From: an uncultured Acidimicrobiales bacterium
Lineage (GTDB): Bacteria; Actinomycetota; Acidimicrobiia; Acidimicrobiales; SZUA-35
Length of the DNA: 64,000 nucleotides
Reading direction: 5' to 3'
Assembly: GCA_937922785.1 (NCBI GenBank)
Contig: CALAJQ010000029.1
Location: forward strand, 62,001-126,000
Below are positions 1-8,436 of the stretch, piece after piece. Numbering within the stretch: the first letter of the stretch is position 1; each line of letters opens with the position of its first letter. The translations under genes and the position numbers were made by a program. The notes under the pieces are model-generated. The model was given only the letters and a program-made list of their open reading frames with translations, searched no databases and was not told the DNA's origin.

Positions 1-1335
1 CTCCAGGCGGAAGAATCGGTTCTGGGTGCCATGATGCTCAGCCGTGAGGCGATTGCCGACGTCGTGCAGGTTATTGACGCCAGCCATTTCTACAAGCCGA
101 CTCACGCCCACGTATATGAGGCAATTCTCAGCCTCTATAGCGGCGGCGAGCCAATCGACTCAGTCACAGTTGCCGAAGAGTTGGAGCGAGCCGGGCTGCT
201 GGAATCGGTCGGCGGTCCGTCGGTCTTGCTCGAGCTTCAGATCAACACCCCAGCTATTTCTAACGCCGAGTTTTACGCCAAGATCGTGGAAGAGCGGGCG
301 CTTCTGCGCCGCATGATCTCCGTTAGTGCCGAGATTGCTGAGACTGCCTACAGCGTTCCCGAAGATGTAATTGGGGCGCTTGATGAGGCCGAGGCAAAGA
401 TCTTCGACGTCGCTCAGAAGCGAGTGACTGACACCACTTCGGCTATGAGTGAAGTCATAGGCGCAACGCTGGATCGAATTGAAGCTCTTTATGACCGGGG
501 CGATGCAATCACCGGTACCGCATCTGGTTATAGCGATCTCGACAAAGTTCTGGCCGGCCTGCAACCCAACGCTTTCTATGTAGTTGGGGCTCGCCCCGCA
601 ATGGGAAAGACGGCGTTTGCTCTCGGTATGGCCACCCACGCTGCGGTACGAGAGAATCGTCCGGTTCTGTTCTTCTCCCTCGAGATGTCCAAGCTTGAGC
701 TAACACAGCGTGTTCTGTGCTCTGAGGCCCGAATTGACGCCTCAAAGCTAAAGATCGGCGACCTCAGCGAAGGAGACTGGCAGCGTATTTCTCACGCTGT
801 TGGCCCTCTAACGGAGTCACCGATCTATATCGATGACAACCCGCACACTTCGGTAATGGAAATCAGGGCTAAGTCCAGGCGGCTCAAGTCAAAGCTGGGG
901 GATCTTGGCCTTGTGATTGTGGACTACATCCAGTTGATGTCGGGCCGCACCAACGCTGAGAGCCGCCAGGTCGAGGTGGCTGAAATCAGTCGAAACCTCA
1001 AGATCCTGGCTCGCGAACTTGAATGTCCGGTTATCGCGCTTGCGCAGTTGAATCGTGGTGTTGAGCAACGCCAAGATAAGCGGCCGATGCTCAGTGACCT
1101 TCGAGAGTCAGGCTCGCTGGAACAAGATGCCGACGCAGTGATGTTTCTATACCGCGATGAGATTTATGACCCGCAAAGCCAAGATGCGGGCATTGCCGAA
1201 GTGATTATTGCCAAGCACCGTGCTGGCCCAACGGCCACTGTCAGGTTGGCTTTTGTAGGAAAGCACACCCGCTTTGCCGACATGGCCCGGGCCTATCAGT
1301 CTGCACCCTCATCGCCGGGGCCCGAAGAGTTTTAG
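1..1335 (+). CDS. dnaB: Replicative DNA helicase DnaB (5' end outside window)
   Basis: Hexameric replicative helicase that unwinds DNA at the replication fork. The frame is open from base 1; the first visible codons (LQAEESVLGAMML) are the conserved start of the DnaB N-terminal domain, so only a short N-terminal stretch is missing and the ATG at 31 is internal. The RecA-like domain has the Walker A motif GARPAMGKT, a Walker B-like VIVDYIQLM, and the C-terminal block AQLNRGVEQRQDKRPMLSDLRESGS with the conserved Arg/Gln sensors. There is no intein insertion in the visible part. The downstream gene is on the opposite strand, so this is the last gene of its transcription unit. The family assignment is very secure. 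Confidence 0.97.
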   Translation, partial: LQAEESVLGAMMLSREAIADVVQVIDASHFYKPTHAHVYEAILSLYSGGEPIDSVTVAEELERAGLLESVGGPSVLLELQINTPAISNAEFYAKIVEERALLRRMISVSAEIAETAYSVPEDVIGALDEAEAKIFDVAQKRVTDTTSAMSEVIGATLDRIEALYDRGDAITGTASGYSDLDKVLAGLQPNAFYVVGARPAMGKTAFALGMATHAAVRENRPVLFFSLEMSKLELTQRVLCSEARIDASKLKIGDLSEGDWQRISHAVGPLTESPIYIDDNPHTSVMEIRAKSRRLKSKLGDLGLVIVDYIQLMSGRTNAESRQVEVAEISRNLKILARELECPVIALAQLNRGVEQRQDKRPMLSDLRESGSLEQDADAVMFLYRDEIYDPQSQDAGIAEVIIAKHRAGPTATVRLAFVGKHTRFADMARAYQSAPSSPGPEEF

Positions 1336-1421
1336 CTACCGCTTAGCTATTCGCCGGCGCGCTTGTGTGTGCCTACATTTGGCGCGGGCCTACGTCAGGG
1401 AAACCATCTAGCTGGCTGAGG

Positions 1422-1739
1422 TCAGTCGGTCTGTATTAGAACCGCTGGAGGAGCTGCGTCTGGAGAAGAAGCGGGAATTGTCTCGGCGCCTCCGCTGCTC
1501 AGAGTTGCGATTGCGCCGACCAAGGTCAGACACGTCGCGGCGGCCAGGACCACCTGAAGAATCATCGTTGTGCGCTGTGTTGTTGCCCCTGAAACCTGGC
1601 CCATAGGTATCTCGGGCCTGCTTGCTACTGGTGAGGGCATAGGTGGCGCAACAACTGGACGTCGTCGAACTCGACGCGTTACCGAGGTTTTGTTGTCGGT
1701 CTTGTAGGCCACATATGAAAGATCGGCCCGAGAAGCCAA
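1422..1739 (-). CDS. Small single-pass membrane protein, unknown function
   Basis: A 105-residue protein I do not recognise. The N-terminal half is basic and Pro-rich (TRRVRRRPVV). One hydrophobic helix spans about residues 59-80, followed by a short Ser/Ala/Pro-rich tail, giving a predicted N-in, C-out topology by the positive-inside rule. The start is TTG, with no convincing ribosome site; a GTG nine codons downstream is an alternative. It lies convergent to dnaB and upstream of another small membrane protein on the same strand. The composition is protein-like, but function and start are uncertain. Confidence 0.5.
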   Translation of the reverse strand: MASRADLSYVAYKTDNKTSVTRRVRRRPVVAPPMPSPVASRPEIPMGQVSGATTQRTTMILQVVLAAATCLTLVGAIATLSSGGAETIPASSPDAAPPAVLIQTD

Positions 1740-1788
1740 AATCTTTAGGTCACGGGCGATTTACCCACCTATAGCCGGGCTAGTAGGT

Positions 1789-1998
1789 CTAACCCACCAG
1801 TGAGGCAATCGCCCACAGGCAGGCTAAGAGGCCGATGACGATCTGGATTGCACTCCGTTTCAGCGGGGGAGCCTCGAGACTGCCTTCCTTGAGATGCGGC
1901 GGTGGCTTGATCAGGGCCACGATGTTGCCACCGGCCAGAGCGGCTCCAAGGGCCAAAGTAAGGAGGGAGAAGAAGTTTTCGCCTAGTAGTTGTTCCAC
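1789..1998 (-). CDS. Small two-helix membrane protein, unknown function
   Basis: A 69-residue protein with two hydrophobic segments (about residues 9-30 and 50-68), separated by a Pro-rich, charged loop (KPPPHLKEGSLEAPPLKRS). The start is GTG at 1998. It resembles the many unnamed small membrane proteins of actinobacteria; no family was recognised. Its upstream region carries a 16-bp near-palindrome (2014-2029) that could be a regulatory site. It may be co-transcribed with the 105-residue membrane protein that follows on the same strand. Confidence 0.55.
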   Translation of the reverse strand: MEQLLGENFFSLLTLALGAALAGGNIVALIKPPPHLKEGSLEAPPLKRSAIQIVIGLLACLWAIASLVG

Positions 1999-2013
1999 AA
2001 AGGTGCCCTTGAC

Positions 2014-2029
2014 GTAACGAATTTGTTAC
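2014..2029. promoter_or_regulatory. 16-bp near-palindrome upstream of small membrane gene
   Basis: GTAACGAATTTGTTAC has 5-bp perfect arms (GTAAC/GTTAC) and a largely self-complementary centre. It lies 16 nt upstream of the GTG at 1998 on the minus strand, a position suited to an operator or promoter overlap. The rest of the gene-free stretch 1999-2230 holds nothing else I can name; an ORF across it on the plus strand has no supporting features. Confidence 0.35.
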
Positions 2030-2230
2030 TTAAGTTTTTTGGACTGTCCGACGATGCTAATCGCAACTTCCGGTGGTCATTCGCCCACATCGGTTGTTAT
2101 GGGGTTTGTAGTGGGGCCATCATCCCTCCACACGCATCGCCACCGGGACCCAAATTGGGACCCGGAAGCAGATGGTCCTACTACACCCTTCCCCATTTGG
2201 GCTCGATCGCTAGCTCGCAACCGCGGTCCC

Positions 2231-2905
2231 TTACATGGGCGTTAGGTCGTCCTCGGTGACTTCGGCGGAGATTGATCGGGCAATGAACGATTCGGTTCGC
2301 CGACCTTTGACCGTGATCTTTGAGGCAATGGCCCCGGTCTCCTCATCAAAGCAATAGGTGGTTTCGAAACCAAAGAGCGAGAAAGTGCCATCGCCGATTG
2401 CCGTTAGAACGAAACACCCATCAGGCTTTTGCACAACCGTGAAACCTTCGCCCTCGTCGAGCTCATCTGCTAGTTCGTTTCGACGACTAGATGGTGTCGG
2501 TTCGGGTTCGGGCTGAGTACAAAGAAACTGCGTGCCGTCATCTGAACAGCGTCGAAGTTCGCCATCTCGGGTAACAACAGCGCCGCTGCCGATCTGGTCA
2601 AGTGAGCGATCACCAATTCGAGCCCGACGAACTTGCTGACTGGTTGAAGCATTGGCGTTGGCGAACTCAAATTCTCCGGTCAGGGCATATGGTCCGTCGA
2701 AGCTAGCTTCGTAGGCATCCAAGAACTCATCAGTGTGATCGGGCAGGGCAGAAGTCGAAGTATCCGCAGGTAGCTCGGTTCCGGGGGCAGTGCTGTCTAG
2801 GTCTTTGTTAGCTGGGTCTGGGTCCCGGTTCGAACTAAAAACCAGGTACAGCCCAAGAGCCAGACAGAGCGCTATGAGCCCTGCGAGAATGACGCTCAGG
2901 GCCTG
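2231..2905 (-). CDS. Membrane-anchored extracytoplasmic protein, unknown function
   Basis: The frame is open well upstream of the TTG at 2722 and encodes, in order, a strong transmembrane helix (plus coordinates about 2840-2905), an Asp/Pro/Thr-rich linker, and a globular extracytoplasmic domain with several Cys residues (CSDDGTQFLC, GCFVL, TTYCFDE). This layout fits a membrane-anchored sensor or lipoprotein-like protein, so the real start should precede the helix. No in-frame ATG, GTG or TTG exists there; a CTG at 2905-2903 is the best candidate and is used here. The conventional start at 2722 would remove the anchor. The protein family is unknown. It diverges from the Nudix gene. Confidence 0.6.
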   Translation of the reverse strand, partial: QALSVILAGLIALCLALGLYLVFSSNRDPDPANKDLDSTAPGTELPADTSTSALPDHTDEFLDAYEASFDGPYALTGEFEFANANASTSQQVRRARIGDRSLDQIGSGAVVTRDGELRRCSDDGTQFLCTQPEPEPTPSSRRNELADELDEGEGFTVVQKPDGCFVLTAIGDGTFSLFGFETTYCFDEETGAIASKITVKGRRTESFIARSISAEVTEDDLTPM

Positions 2906-2974
2906 ACCTATTACCGATGACGTTTGTGGCTGTTCAGTGCTGATGCTCTAGCTTGCATTCTCAGGAGGTTCAAG

Positions 2975-3661
2975 GTGAGTGATGCAGACCTAATTCCAGC
3001 GGCGACGGTGTTGCTACTTAGAGATTCTGAAGCCGGAGCGCTTGAGGTTCTTATGGTCAAACGGAATTCAAAGATCGCCTTTGGCGGCCTTTGGGTCTTC
3101 CCCGGAGGAAGGGTGGATGACCATGAGCGCAACGGCAATGACGATGAAGCCGCAGCCTTGCTTGCCGCTGTTCGGGAGGCGCACGAAGAGACCGACCTAA
3201 CGATCTCTGCTGAAGACCTCGTGCAGTGGTCGCACTGGGTTCCGCCCCCCGCTGTTGAGATTCCAACCGACCAGGGACCTAAAAAGCGGTTCGCTACTTG
3301 GTTCTTCGCAGCGGCTGCCCCTGCCGGCGTAGTGACCATCGACGGCGGCGAAATTCATGATCACGCGTGGCTTGAACCAGCCGCAGCTATGGCCATGAGA
3401 GACGCTGGGGAAATAGAGCTAGTGCCGCCAACCTGGATCAGTTTGTATCAGTTGGCAGCTCACTCTGATGTGGCATCAGCCCTGAAATGGGCAGCCGAAA
3501 CTGAGACTGAGCGATTCTCTACGCGAGGACTAATGACCGGCAAGCCCCGCATTGTGATGTGGGAAGGTGACGCTGCGTATGACTCCGGTGACGCAGAGTC
3601 GGTAGGAGGTCGAAACCGACTGGTGCTCGATCCTAAAGGATGGCGCTATGAGCGTGGATAG
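2975..3661 (+). CDS. Nudix family hydrolase
   Basis: Predicted cytoplasmic Mg-dependent hydrolase of a nucleoside-diphosphate-linked substrate (228 residues). The Nudix box is recognisable: a Gly-Gly pair in FPGGRVDDHE, then an unusually long loop, then REAHEETDL with the metal-binding Glu residues. This split spacing, with the box following VLMVKRN, is typical of the longer NUDT7/NUDT19-like branch, some of whose members act on CoA derivatives; that link is inference. The GTG at 2975 is chosen because AGGAGG lies at 2963-2968, an ideal ribosome site; an upstream ATG at 2924 lacks one. The gene ends 16 bp before the molybdenum hydroxylase genes and may be co-transcribed with them. Confidence 0.85.
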   Translation: MSDADLIPAATVLLLRDSEAGALEVLMVKRNSKIAFGGLWVFPGGRVDDHERNGNDDEAAALLAAVREAHEETDLTISAEDLVQWSHWVPPPAVEIPTDQGPKKRFATWFFAAAAPAGVVTIDGGEIHDHAWLEPAAAMAMRDAGEIELVPPTWISLYQLAAHSDVASALKWAAETETERFSTRGLMTGKPRIVMWEGDAAYDSGDAESVGGRNRLVLDPKGWRYERG

Positions 3662-3677
3662 CTGACAAACTGGGTTC

Positions 3678-5138
3678 GTGACCCACCCGATCCAGGCGCC
3701 CGCGGCAACTGTTGAGACCTACCACGCGCCCCGAACTTTGACAGAAGCGTTGGAGTTGCTTGCAGCCAACCCCTCAGCGCGCCCAATTGCTGGTGGGACC
3801 GACTTGATGGTTGAGCTCGATAGGGGAGTGGGCGCCGCGAACCCAGTGACCTTGATTGATCTCACCCGCATTCCAGGGCTTGATGAAATTGAGATTTCGG
3901 AAGACCTTGTGCGGATTGGTCCGCTTGTCACCCACAACGACATCGTCAGCCATCCCGCTTTGCCAGCTATCGCTTTGCCGTTGGTTCAGGCTTGCCTGGA
4001 AGTTGGATCCCCGGCGCTCAGGAACCGAGCCACAGTGGTGGGAAACGTCGTCACGGCTAGTCCGGCAAACGACTCCCTTTCGGCTCTTAACGCGCTTGAT
4101 GCTGTGGTGCACATCACCGGCCCATCCACGTCGCGAGATGTTCCGATTGGAGAGTTCACAGTTGGGGTCAGAAAGACGGTGTTGGGTGAAGATGAACTGG
4201 TCACCGGTATCTCGATTCCGCGAGACCCTCAGCGCCGATCGATCTATGCAAAATTGGGCCTGCGCCAAGCGCAGGCCATCTCCGTTGTTCACTTAGGCGT
4301 TTCGGTTTGGCTTGGCGCAACTGGCGAAGTGACCGACGCCCGAATAGCCATTGGAAGCGTCGCTCCCACGATCTTCAGATCGATCGCCGCCGAAGCGACC
4401 CTTGTGGGCCAGCCGCTGGCCCCGCCGGCCATCGGTGCCGCGGCTTCAGCAGCCGCGGCCGAAATCGCCCCGATCGATGATCTGCGTGCGCCCGCCGACT
4501 ACAGGCGAGACACCACAGAGGTGTTGATTCGAAGATGCCTTACGGCTCTGCAAACTCGAACTGAAGCCCAACTTTGGCCAGATCGGACTCCTACGTTACG
4601 TATCACCGACCGGCAGCCCACTCAGCCGACAAAGGTCACCTTGTCCAACAGCGACGCCATCACCGTCACGGTTAATGGCACGAAGATTACTGCTTCAAAT
4701 GCGGCTTCTTTGAACCTCTTGGATTGGTTGCGCGGCCCGGCGCATCACTCGGATCCGTCAATCTCGCTCCAAGGCGCCCAGGAAGGTTGCGCCGAGGGAG
4801 AGTGTGGGGCATGCACAGTAATCATGGATGGTCAGGCGGTGCTGTCGTGCCTCGTTCCGGCCGCCCGTGCGAACTCCGACAACGTGATCACAATCGAAGG
4901 TATTGCTAACGGCGGGCGACTTTCGAAGCTCCAGGCCGCCTTTGTTGACTACACCGCTGTTCAATGTGGTTTTTGCATCCCTGGATTCTTGGTCAGCGGA
5001 TCTGCATTGGCAGAAGAAATGAGCGATCCAAGCGACGCCCAAATCGATTTGGCTCTGTCGGGCAACCTGTGCCGCTGCACGGGCTACTACAAGATCCGCG
5101 ACGCAGTCAGAGAAGCGACACGAAGCGAGCTCGGCTGA
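3678..5138 (+). CDS. Molybdenum hydroxylase FAD-binding and [2Fe-2S] fused subunit
   Basis: Electron-transfer subunit of a xanthine-dehydrogenase/CO-dehydrogenase family enzyme (486 residues, GTG start). Residues 1 to about 290 are the FAD-binding domain (IAGGTDLM near residue 38 and NRATVVGNVVTASP near 115-130). Residues about 325-486 are the ferredoxin plus [2Fe-2S]-binding domains: Cys371, 376, 379 and 391 for one cluster, and Cys430, 433, 465 and 467 (CGFC, LCRC) for the other. All eight Cys are present. The order FAD then Fe-S is the reverse of the usual XdhA or eukaryotic XDH order. The stop overlaps the ATG of the Mo subunit (TGATG), so the two are translationally coupled. Confidence 0.93.
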   Translation: MTHPIQAPAATVETYHAPRTLTEALELLAANPSARPIAGGTDLMVELDRGVGAANPVTLIDLTRIPGLDEIEISEDLVRIGPLVTHNDIVSHPALPAIALPLVQACLEVGSPALRNRATVVGNVVTASPANDSLSALNALDAVVHITGPSTSRDVPIGEFTVGVRKTVLGEDELVTGISIPRDPQRRSIYAKLGLRQAQAISVVHLGVSVWLGATGEVTDARIAIGSVAPTIFRSIAAEATLVGQPLAPPAIGAAASAAAAEIAPIDDLRAPADYRRDTTEVLIRRCLTALQTRTEAQLWPDRTPTLRITDRQPTQPTKVTLSNSDAITVTVNGTKITASNAASLNLLDWLRGPAHHSDPSISLQGAQEGCAEGECGACTVIMDGQAVLSCLVPAARANSDNVITIEGIANGGRLSKLQAAFVDYTAVQCGFCIPGFLVSGSALAEEMSDPSDAQIDLALSGNLCRCTGYYKIRDAVREATRSELG

Positions 5139-7411
5139 TGACATCGGTGGTTGGAGAGATGCACGACTCGGGCGTCGGGGCCGCTCTTAAGCGCTTTGAC
5201 GCGACTGACAAAGTTACTGGTGCCGCTGAATATCCTGCAGATCGCATACCGGCTGACGCCTTGTGGGCCAAGGTTGTTTTCACCGGTCAACCACACGCTC
5301 GGCTAATAGCTCTGGACACTTCAGATGCTGAAGCATCCCCCGGCGTTGTGGCCGTCCTGACCGCAGCAGATGTGCCAGTTAATGAGTACGGGCTTACGAA
5401 GAATGATCAGCCGGTGTTTATTGGCACAACGCAGAACGATCGGACCGAAGTGCCTAGCAACATTTCGCGTTGGGAAGCAGATCATCTCGCACTGGTGGTA
5501 GCTGAGACTGCTGAACAGGCCGAAGCCGGCGCTGCGCTGGTGAAGGCGGATTGGGAGCAACTCGAGGTTCTTGGCGACATCGATGCAGCCTTGAGTTCCG
5601 ACACCCTCATTCACCCCGAGGATGGTCTCGATTCGAACCGGTATCACTCTTTCAAAATCCGCAAGGGTGACCTGGCCAAGGGTCAGGCGGCGACCACTTG
5701 GGTTGTCGAAGGCACTTACGAACTGCCCTATCAGGAGCACGCCTACCTTCAGCCTGAAGCAGGGCTGGCCTATTACGACTCTGACCGGCGTCTCACCGTT
5801 GAGGTGGCTGGCCAATGGACTCATGAAGACCGTGTCCAACTTGCTCATGCTTTGGACCTGCCTGAGGATCGGCTTCGGGTGATCTACCCGTCTATCGGAG
5901 GGGCCTTCGGCGGTCGGGAAGACATCTCGCTTCAGATCGTGTTGGCGCTTGCTGCCATGCGTTTGGCAGAGAAGGGCGACACCAGGGCGGTCGGAAGCAT
6001 CTGGTCGCGAGAAGAGTCAATCGTTGGACACCACAAGCGTCACCGAGGCCGTATCGAAGCCACACTTGGCGCTGACGCCGACGGCAAGATCACCTTCGTC
6101 GAGGCCGATGTCGTGCTAGACGCGGGCGCCTACAACTACACATCGAACAAGGTATTGGGCAACGCCCATATTGGTGTGGCTGGTTGTTACGAGGTGCCAA
6201 ACGCCCGGATCGATTCCAGTGTGGTCTACACAAACGCCACACCGGGGGGAGCATTCCGTGGTTTCGGGGGACCTCAGGCCGCGTTTGTGGCAGAGACTCA
6301 AATGAACAAACTCGCCGAGCTTTCGGGCTTGGACCCGATCGAGTTAAGACGGATCAACACGCTAAAAAACGGCTCTGAGTTCATCACCCAAACTGAGATG
6401 CCTGAAGGGGTATCTCTTCCTCAAGTTATTGACCGGTGTGCCATTGAGGCCCGCATGGGTGAACCGATGCGTTTAGCCAGTCAGTTCTCGCCTGTAGCCT
6501 CTTTGGCTCCAGCCGCGGATGCTCTAAAACGTGGTCGCGGGTTTGCGTGCGCTTTCAAAAACGTTGGCTTCAGCTTCGGCTTTCCCGAAAGGTGCGAGGC
6601 CGAGATCCATCTTTTGGGTGGCGAAGAAGACGAGTACCCGACGTCGGCCATCTTGTTCCACGCTGGTGCTGAGGTAGGCCAAGGCGCACACCAGGCATTC
6701 ATTCAGATGGCGGCCGAAGCCACCGGAGTTGGCTCGGAGAACATCGAGGGTGTTTTTTCTGACACTGCGAGTTCGGGCGATTCGGGATCAGCTTCGGCGT
6801 CTCGCCTCACATGGATGGCTGGCAACTCAATTCAAGGTGCTGCCTCCGAAGCTGAAAAGCAGTGGCGGGAGGGAGCTCGCCCCGCGATTGGGCAGTTCCG
6901 ATTTGTTCCACCGCCTACCGAGTATCTCGATCCCGAAACCGGCGCTGGATGGCCCAATTTCACTTACGGCTATGTGGCCCAGGCCATCGAAATGACGGTT
7001 GACACCGAGACCGGCCACATCGTGGTTGACCGGGTGGTCAGTACTCATGACGTTGGCAAGGCCATCAACCCGGTCTTGGTTGAAGGGCAAATCGAAGGTG
7101 CTGTCATCCAAGCCCACGGCTATGCCCTTAGCGAGAACCTTCAAAGCAAAGACGGGTTCTTGCTGAATCCGAGGTTCAGCGGTTACTTGATTCCCGGAAT
7201 TGGTGACATCCCTCGCAAGGTCGAAAGCGTGATCATGGAAGAGGCCGATCCGCTGGGGCCCTTCGGAGCCCGTGGCATGGCTGAGATGCCCATGATGACC
7301 TATGCTCCCGCATTGGTAGCAGCGCTTCATGACGCCACCGGCGTCTGGTTCGACACGTTCCCACTGACTCCGTCCAGGGTTCTAGCCGGCCTAAAACGAG
7401 TAACCGGCTAA
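5138..7411 (+). CDS. Molybdenum hydroxylase large (Mo cofactor) subunit
   Basis: Catalytic subunit (757 residues) that binds the molybdopterin cofactor and hydroxylates a heterocycle or aldehyde. Visible motifs: GGAFGGRED near residue 254, GAFRGFGGPQ with Arg374 (the XDH-type Arg), GAEVGQGAHQ, and the catalytic Glu716 in GARGMAEMP. The presence of GAFRGFGGPQ and absence of the CoxL AYRCSFR loop point to an XDH or other aza-arene hydroxylase, not CO dehydrogenase. The start is the ATG overlapping the upstream TGA; the longer frame to 4964 lies inside the previous gene. The substrate cannot be read from sequence; the neighbouring RutA makes a pyrimidine or purine derivative plausible (inference). 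Confidence 0.93.
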   Translation: MTSVVGEMHDSGVGAALKRFDATDKVTGAAEYPADRIPADALWAKVVFTGQPHARLIALDTSDAEASPGVVAVLTAADVPVNEYGLTKNDQPVFIGTTQNDRTEVPSNISRWEADHLALVVAETAEQAEAGAALVKADWEQLEVLGDIDAALSSDTLIHPEDGLDSNRYHSFKIRKGDLAKGQAATTWVVEGTYELPYQEHAYLQPEAGLAYYDSDRRLTVEVAGQWTHEDRVQLAHALDLPEDRLRVIYPSIGGAFGGREDISLQIVLALAAMRLAEKGDTRAVGSIWSREESIVGHHKRHRGRIEATLGADADGKITFVEADVVLDAGAYNYTSNKVLGNAHIGVAGCYEVPNARIDSSVVYTNATPGGAFRGFGGPQAAFVAETQMNKLAELSGLDPIELRRINTLKNGSEFITQTEMPEGVSLPQVIDRCAIEARMGEPMRLASQFSPVASLAPAADALKRGRGFACAFKNVGFSFGFPERCEAEIHLLGGEEDEYPTSAILFHAGAEVGQGAHQAFIQMAAEATGVGSENIEGVFSDTASSGDSGSASASRLTWMAGNSIQGAASEAEKQWREGARPAIGQFRFVPPPTEYLDPETGAGWPNFTYGYVAQAIEMTVDTETGHIVVDRVVSTHDVGKAINPVLVEGQIEGAVIQAHGYALSENLQSKDGFLLNPRFSGYLIPGIGDIPRKVESVIMEEADPLGPFGARGMAEMPMMTYAPALVAALHDATGVWFDTFPLTPSRVLAGLKRVTG

Positions 7412-7440
7412 CAGCCAATCCCTCTGAACCGACCTGTCTA

Positions 7441-7488
7441 CCAGTCAAAAAATCCGAACTGACCTGGGAAACAGCCGGGTTTGACTGG
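7441..7488. terminator. Inverted repeat between convergent genes
   Basis: CCAGTCAAA (7441-7449) and TTTGACTGG (7480-7488) form a perfect 9-bp inverted repeat with a 30-nt loop, between the convergent Mo-subunit gene and the isocitrate-lyase-like gene. A third copy of TTTGACTG follows near 7510. The A-run in the left arm would give a U-rich stem for the opposite transcript. A bidirectional terminator is the simplest reading; the long loop lowers confidence. Confidence 0.4.
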
Positions 7489-7522
7489 CTACACCGCCAG
7501 AATGGGAGCGTTTGACTGATCT

Positions 7523-8413
7523 TTAGCCGGCGAACTGGGCTTGTAGGTCTATGACTTCGGGAAGACCGATGATGTCGGTGAAGTCGTCGAATCCCGGCAT
7601 GTCCTTAACCGCTTCGACTGGAGTTCCGTCTGCCTTCAGTTTGGCCAAGACCTCTTGCATGGCTTTGGTGGCGGCCAGCAATGTTGAGATGGGCATGATG
7701 ATCATCGCGAACCCAAGCTCAACGATTTCGGCCTTGGTTAACGGGGGAGTTTTGCCACCTTCAGCCCAGTTGAACACCAGCGGAATGTCTGACAGTTCCT
7801 TCGCCACGGTCTTCAGCTCATCCATGTTCTGCAGCGCTTCAACAAACAACACATCCGCGCCAGCGGCCCGAGCGGCCCGAGCCCTGGCAAGAGCGGCGTC
7901 TAACCCGTGAGGAGCTCTGGCATCAGTTCGGGCGATGATTGTGAAGTCTGGGTTCCGTCGGGCCTCGACCGCAGCACGAACCTTGGCTTCGAATTCTGTA
8001 GCCGGCACAACAACTTTGCCTTCCATGTGGCCACAGCGTTTCGGCATGACCTGGTCTTCGATGTGAAGCCCGGCCACTCCGACCCGCTCATAGGTCTGAA
8101 CTGTGCGGATGACGTTAATGGGGTTGCCATAACCAGTGTCGGCGTCGGCAATTACGGGAAGATCGGTTGCTGCAACAATGCGGGCGGCATGGTCGGCCAT
8201 CTCCGACATTCCAAGAAGCCCAACGTCAGGTCGACCCAGCAACGAAGCTGACGCTCCGAATCCAGTCACGTAGACGGCGTCGAAATCTGCTTGCTCGATA
8301 AGGCGTGCTCCAAGCGCGTCATAGCATCCGGGCAACAGAATCGGACCCGGGCTTGAAAGCAGTTCTCGAAATCGGGCCGGACCGTCAGGTGAGTTGCGAA
8401 GTAGCTGAGACAT
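7523..8413 (-). CDS. Isocitrate lyase/PEP mutase superfamily enzyme
   Basis: A 296-residue TIM-barrel enzyme that makes or breaks C-C or P-C bonds alpha to a carboxylate. Mg-binding DADTGYGN (Asp90, Asp92) and the active-site loop KRCGH (residues 125-129, Cys127) identify the lyase branch, which includes isocitrate lyase, methylisocitrate lyase, dimethylmalate lyase and oxaloacetate decarboxylase, rather than PEP mutase. It is much shorter than isocitrate lyase proper and closest in layout to methylisocitrate lyase-like members. A -10-like TAACCT sits 6 nt before the ATG, suggesting a leaderless mRNA divergent from the isochorismatase gene 23 bp away. The exact substrate is unknown; C3/C4 product handling from N-heterocycle breakdown is a guess. 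Confidence 0.85.
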   Translation of the reverse strand: MSQLLRNSPDGPARFRELLSSPGPILLPGCYDALGARLIEQADFDAVYVTGFGASASLLGRPDVGLLGMSEMADHAARIVAATDLPVIADADTGYGNPINVIRTVQTYERVGVAGLHIEDQVMPKRCGHMEGKVVVPATEFEAKVRAAVEARRNPDFTIIARTDARAPHGLDAALARARAARAAGADVLFVEALQNMDELKTVAKELSDIPLVFNWAEGGKTPPLTKAEIVELGFAMIIMPISTLLAATKAMQEVLAKLKADGTPVEAVKDMPGFDDFTDIIGLPEVIDLQAQFAG

Positions 8414-8436
8414 GCCGACAGGTTAGATTCAAGACC

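Noticed and set aside
160-639. Minus-strand ORFs inside dnaB and other long genes
   Set aside because: They are antisense shadows of strongly conserved genes and lack any family signal.
1990-2259. 89-residue plus-strand ORF in the gap after the small membrane gene
   Set aside because: No start signal, domain or plausible composition; it crosses the end of the neighbouring minus-strand gene.
5138-7411. CO dehydrogenase large subunit (CoxL)
   Set aside because: The form I active-site loop AYRCSFR is absent and GAFRGFGGPQ is present, which fits xanthine-dehydrogenase-like hydroxylases.
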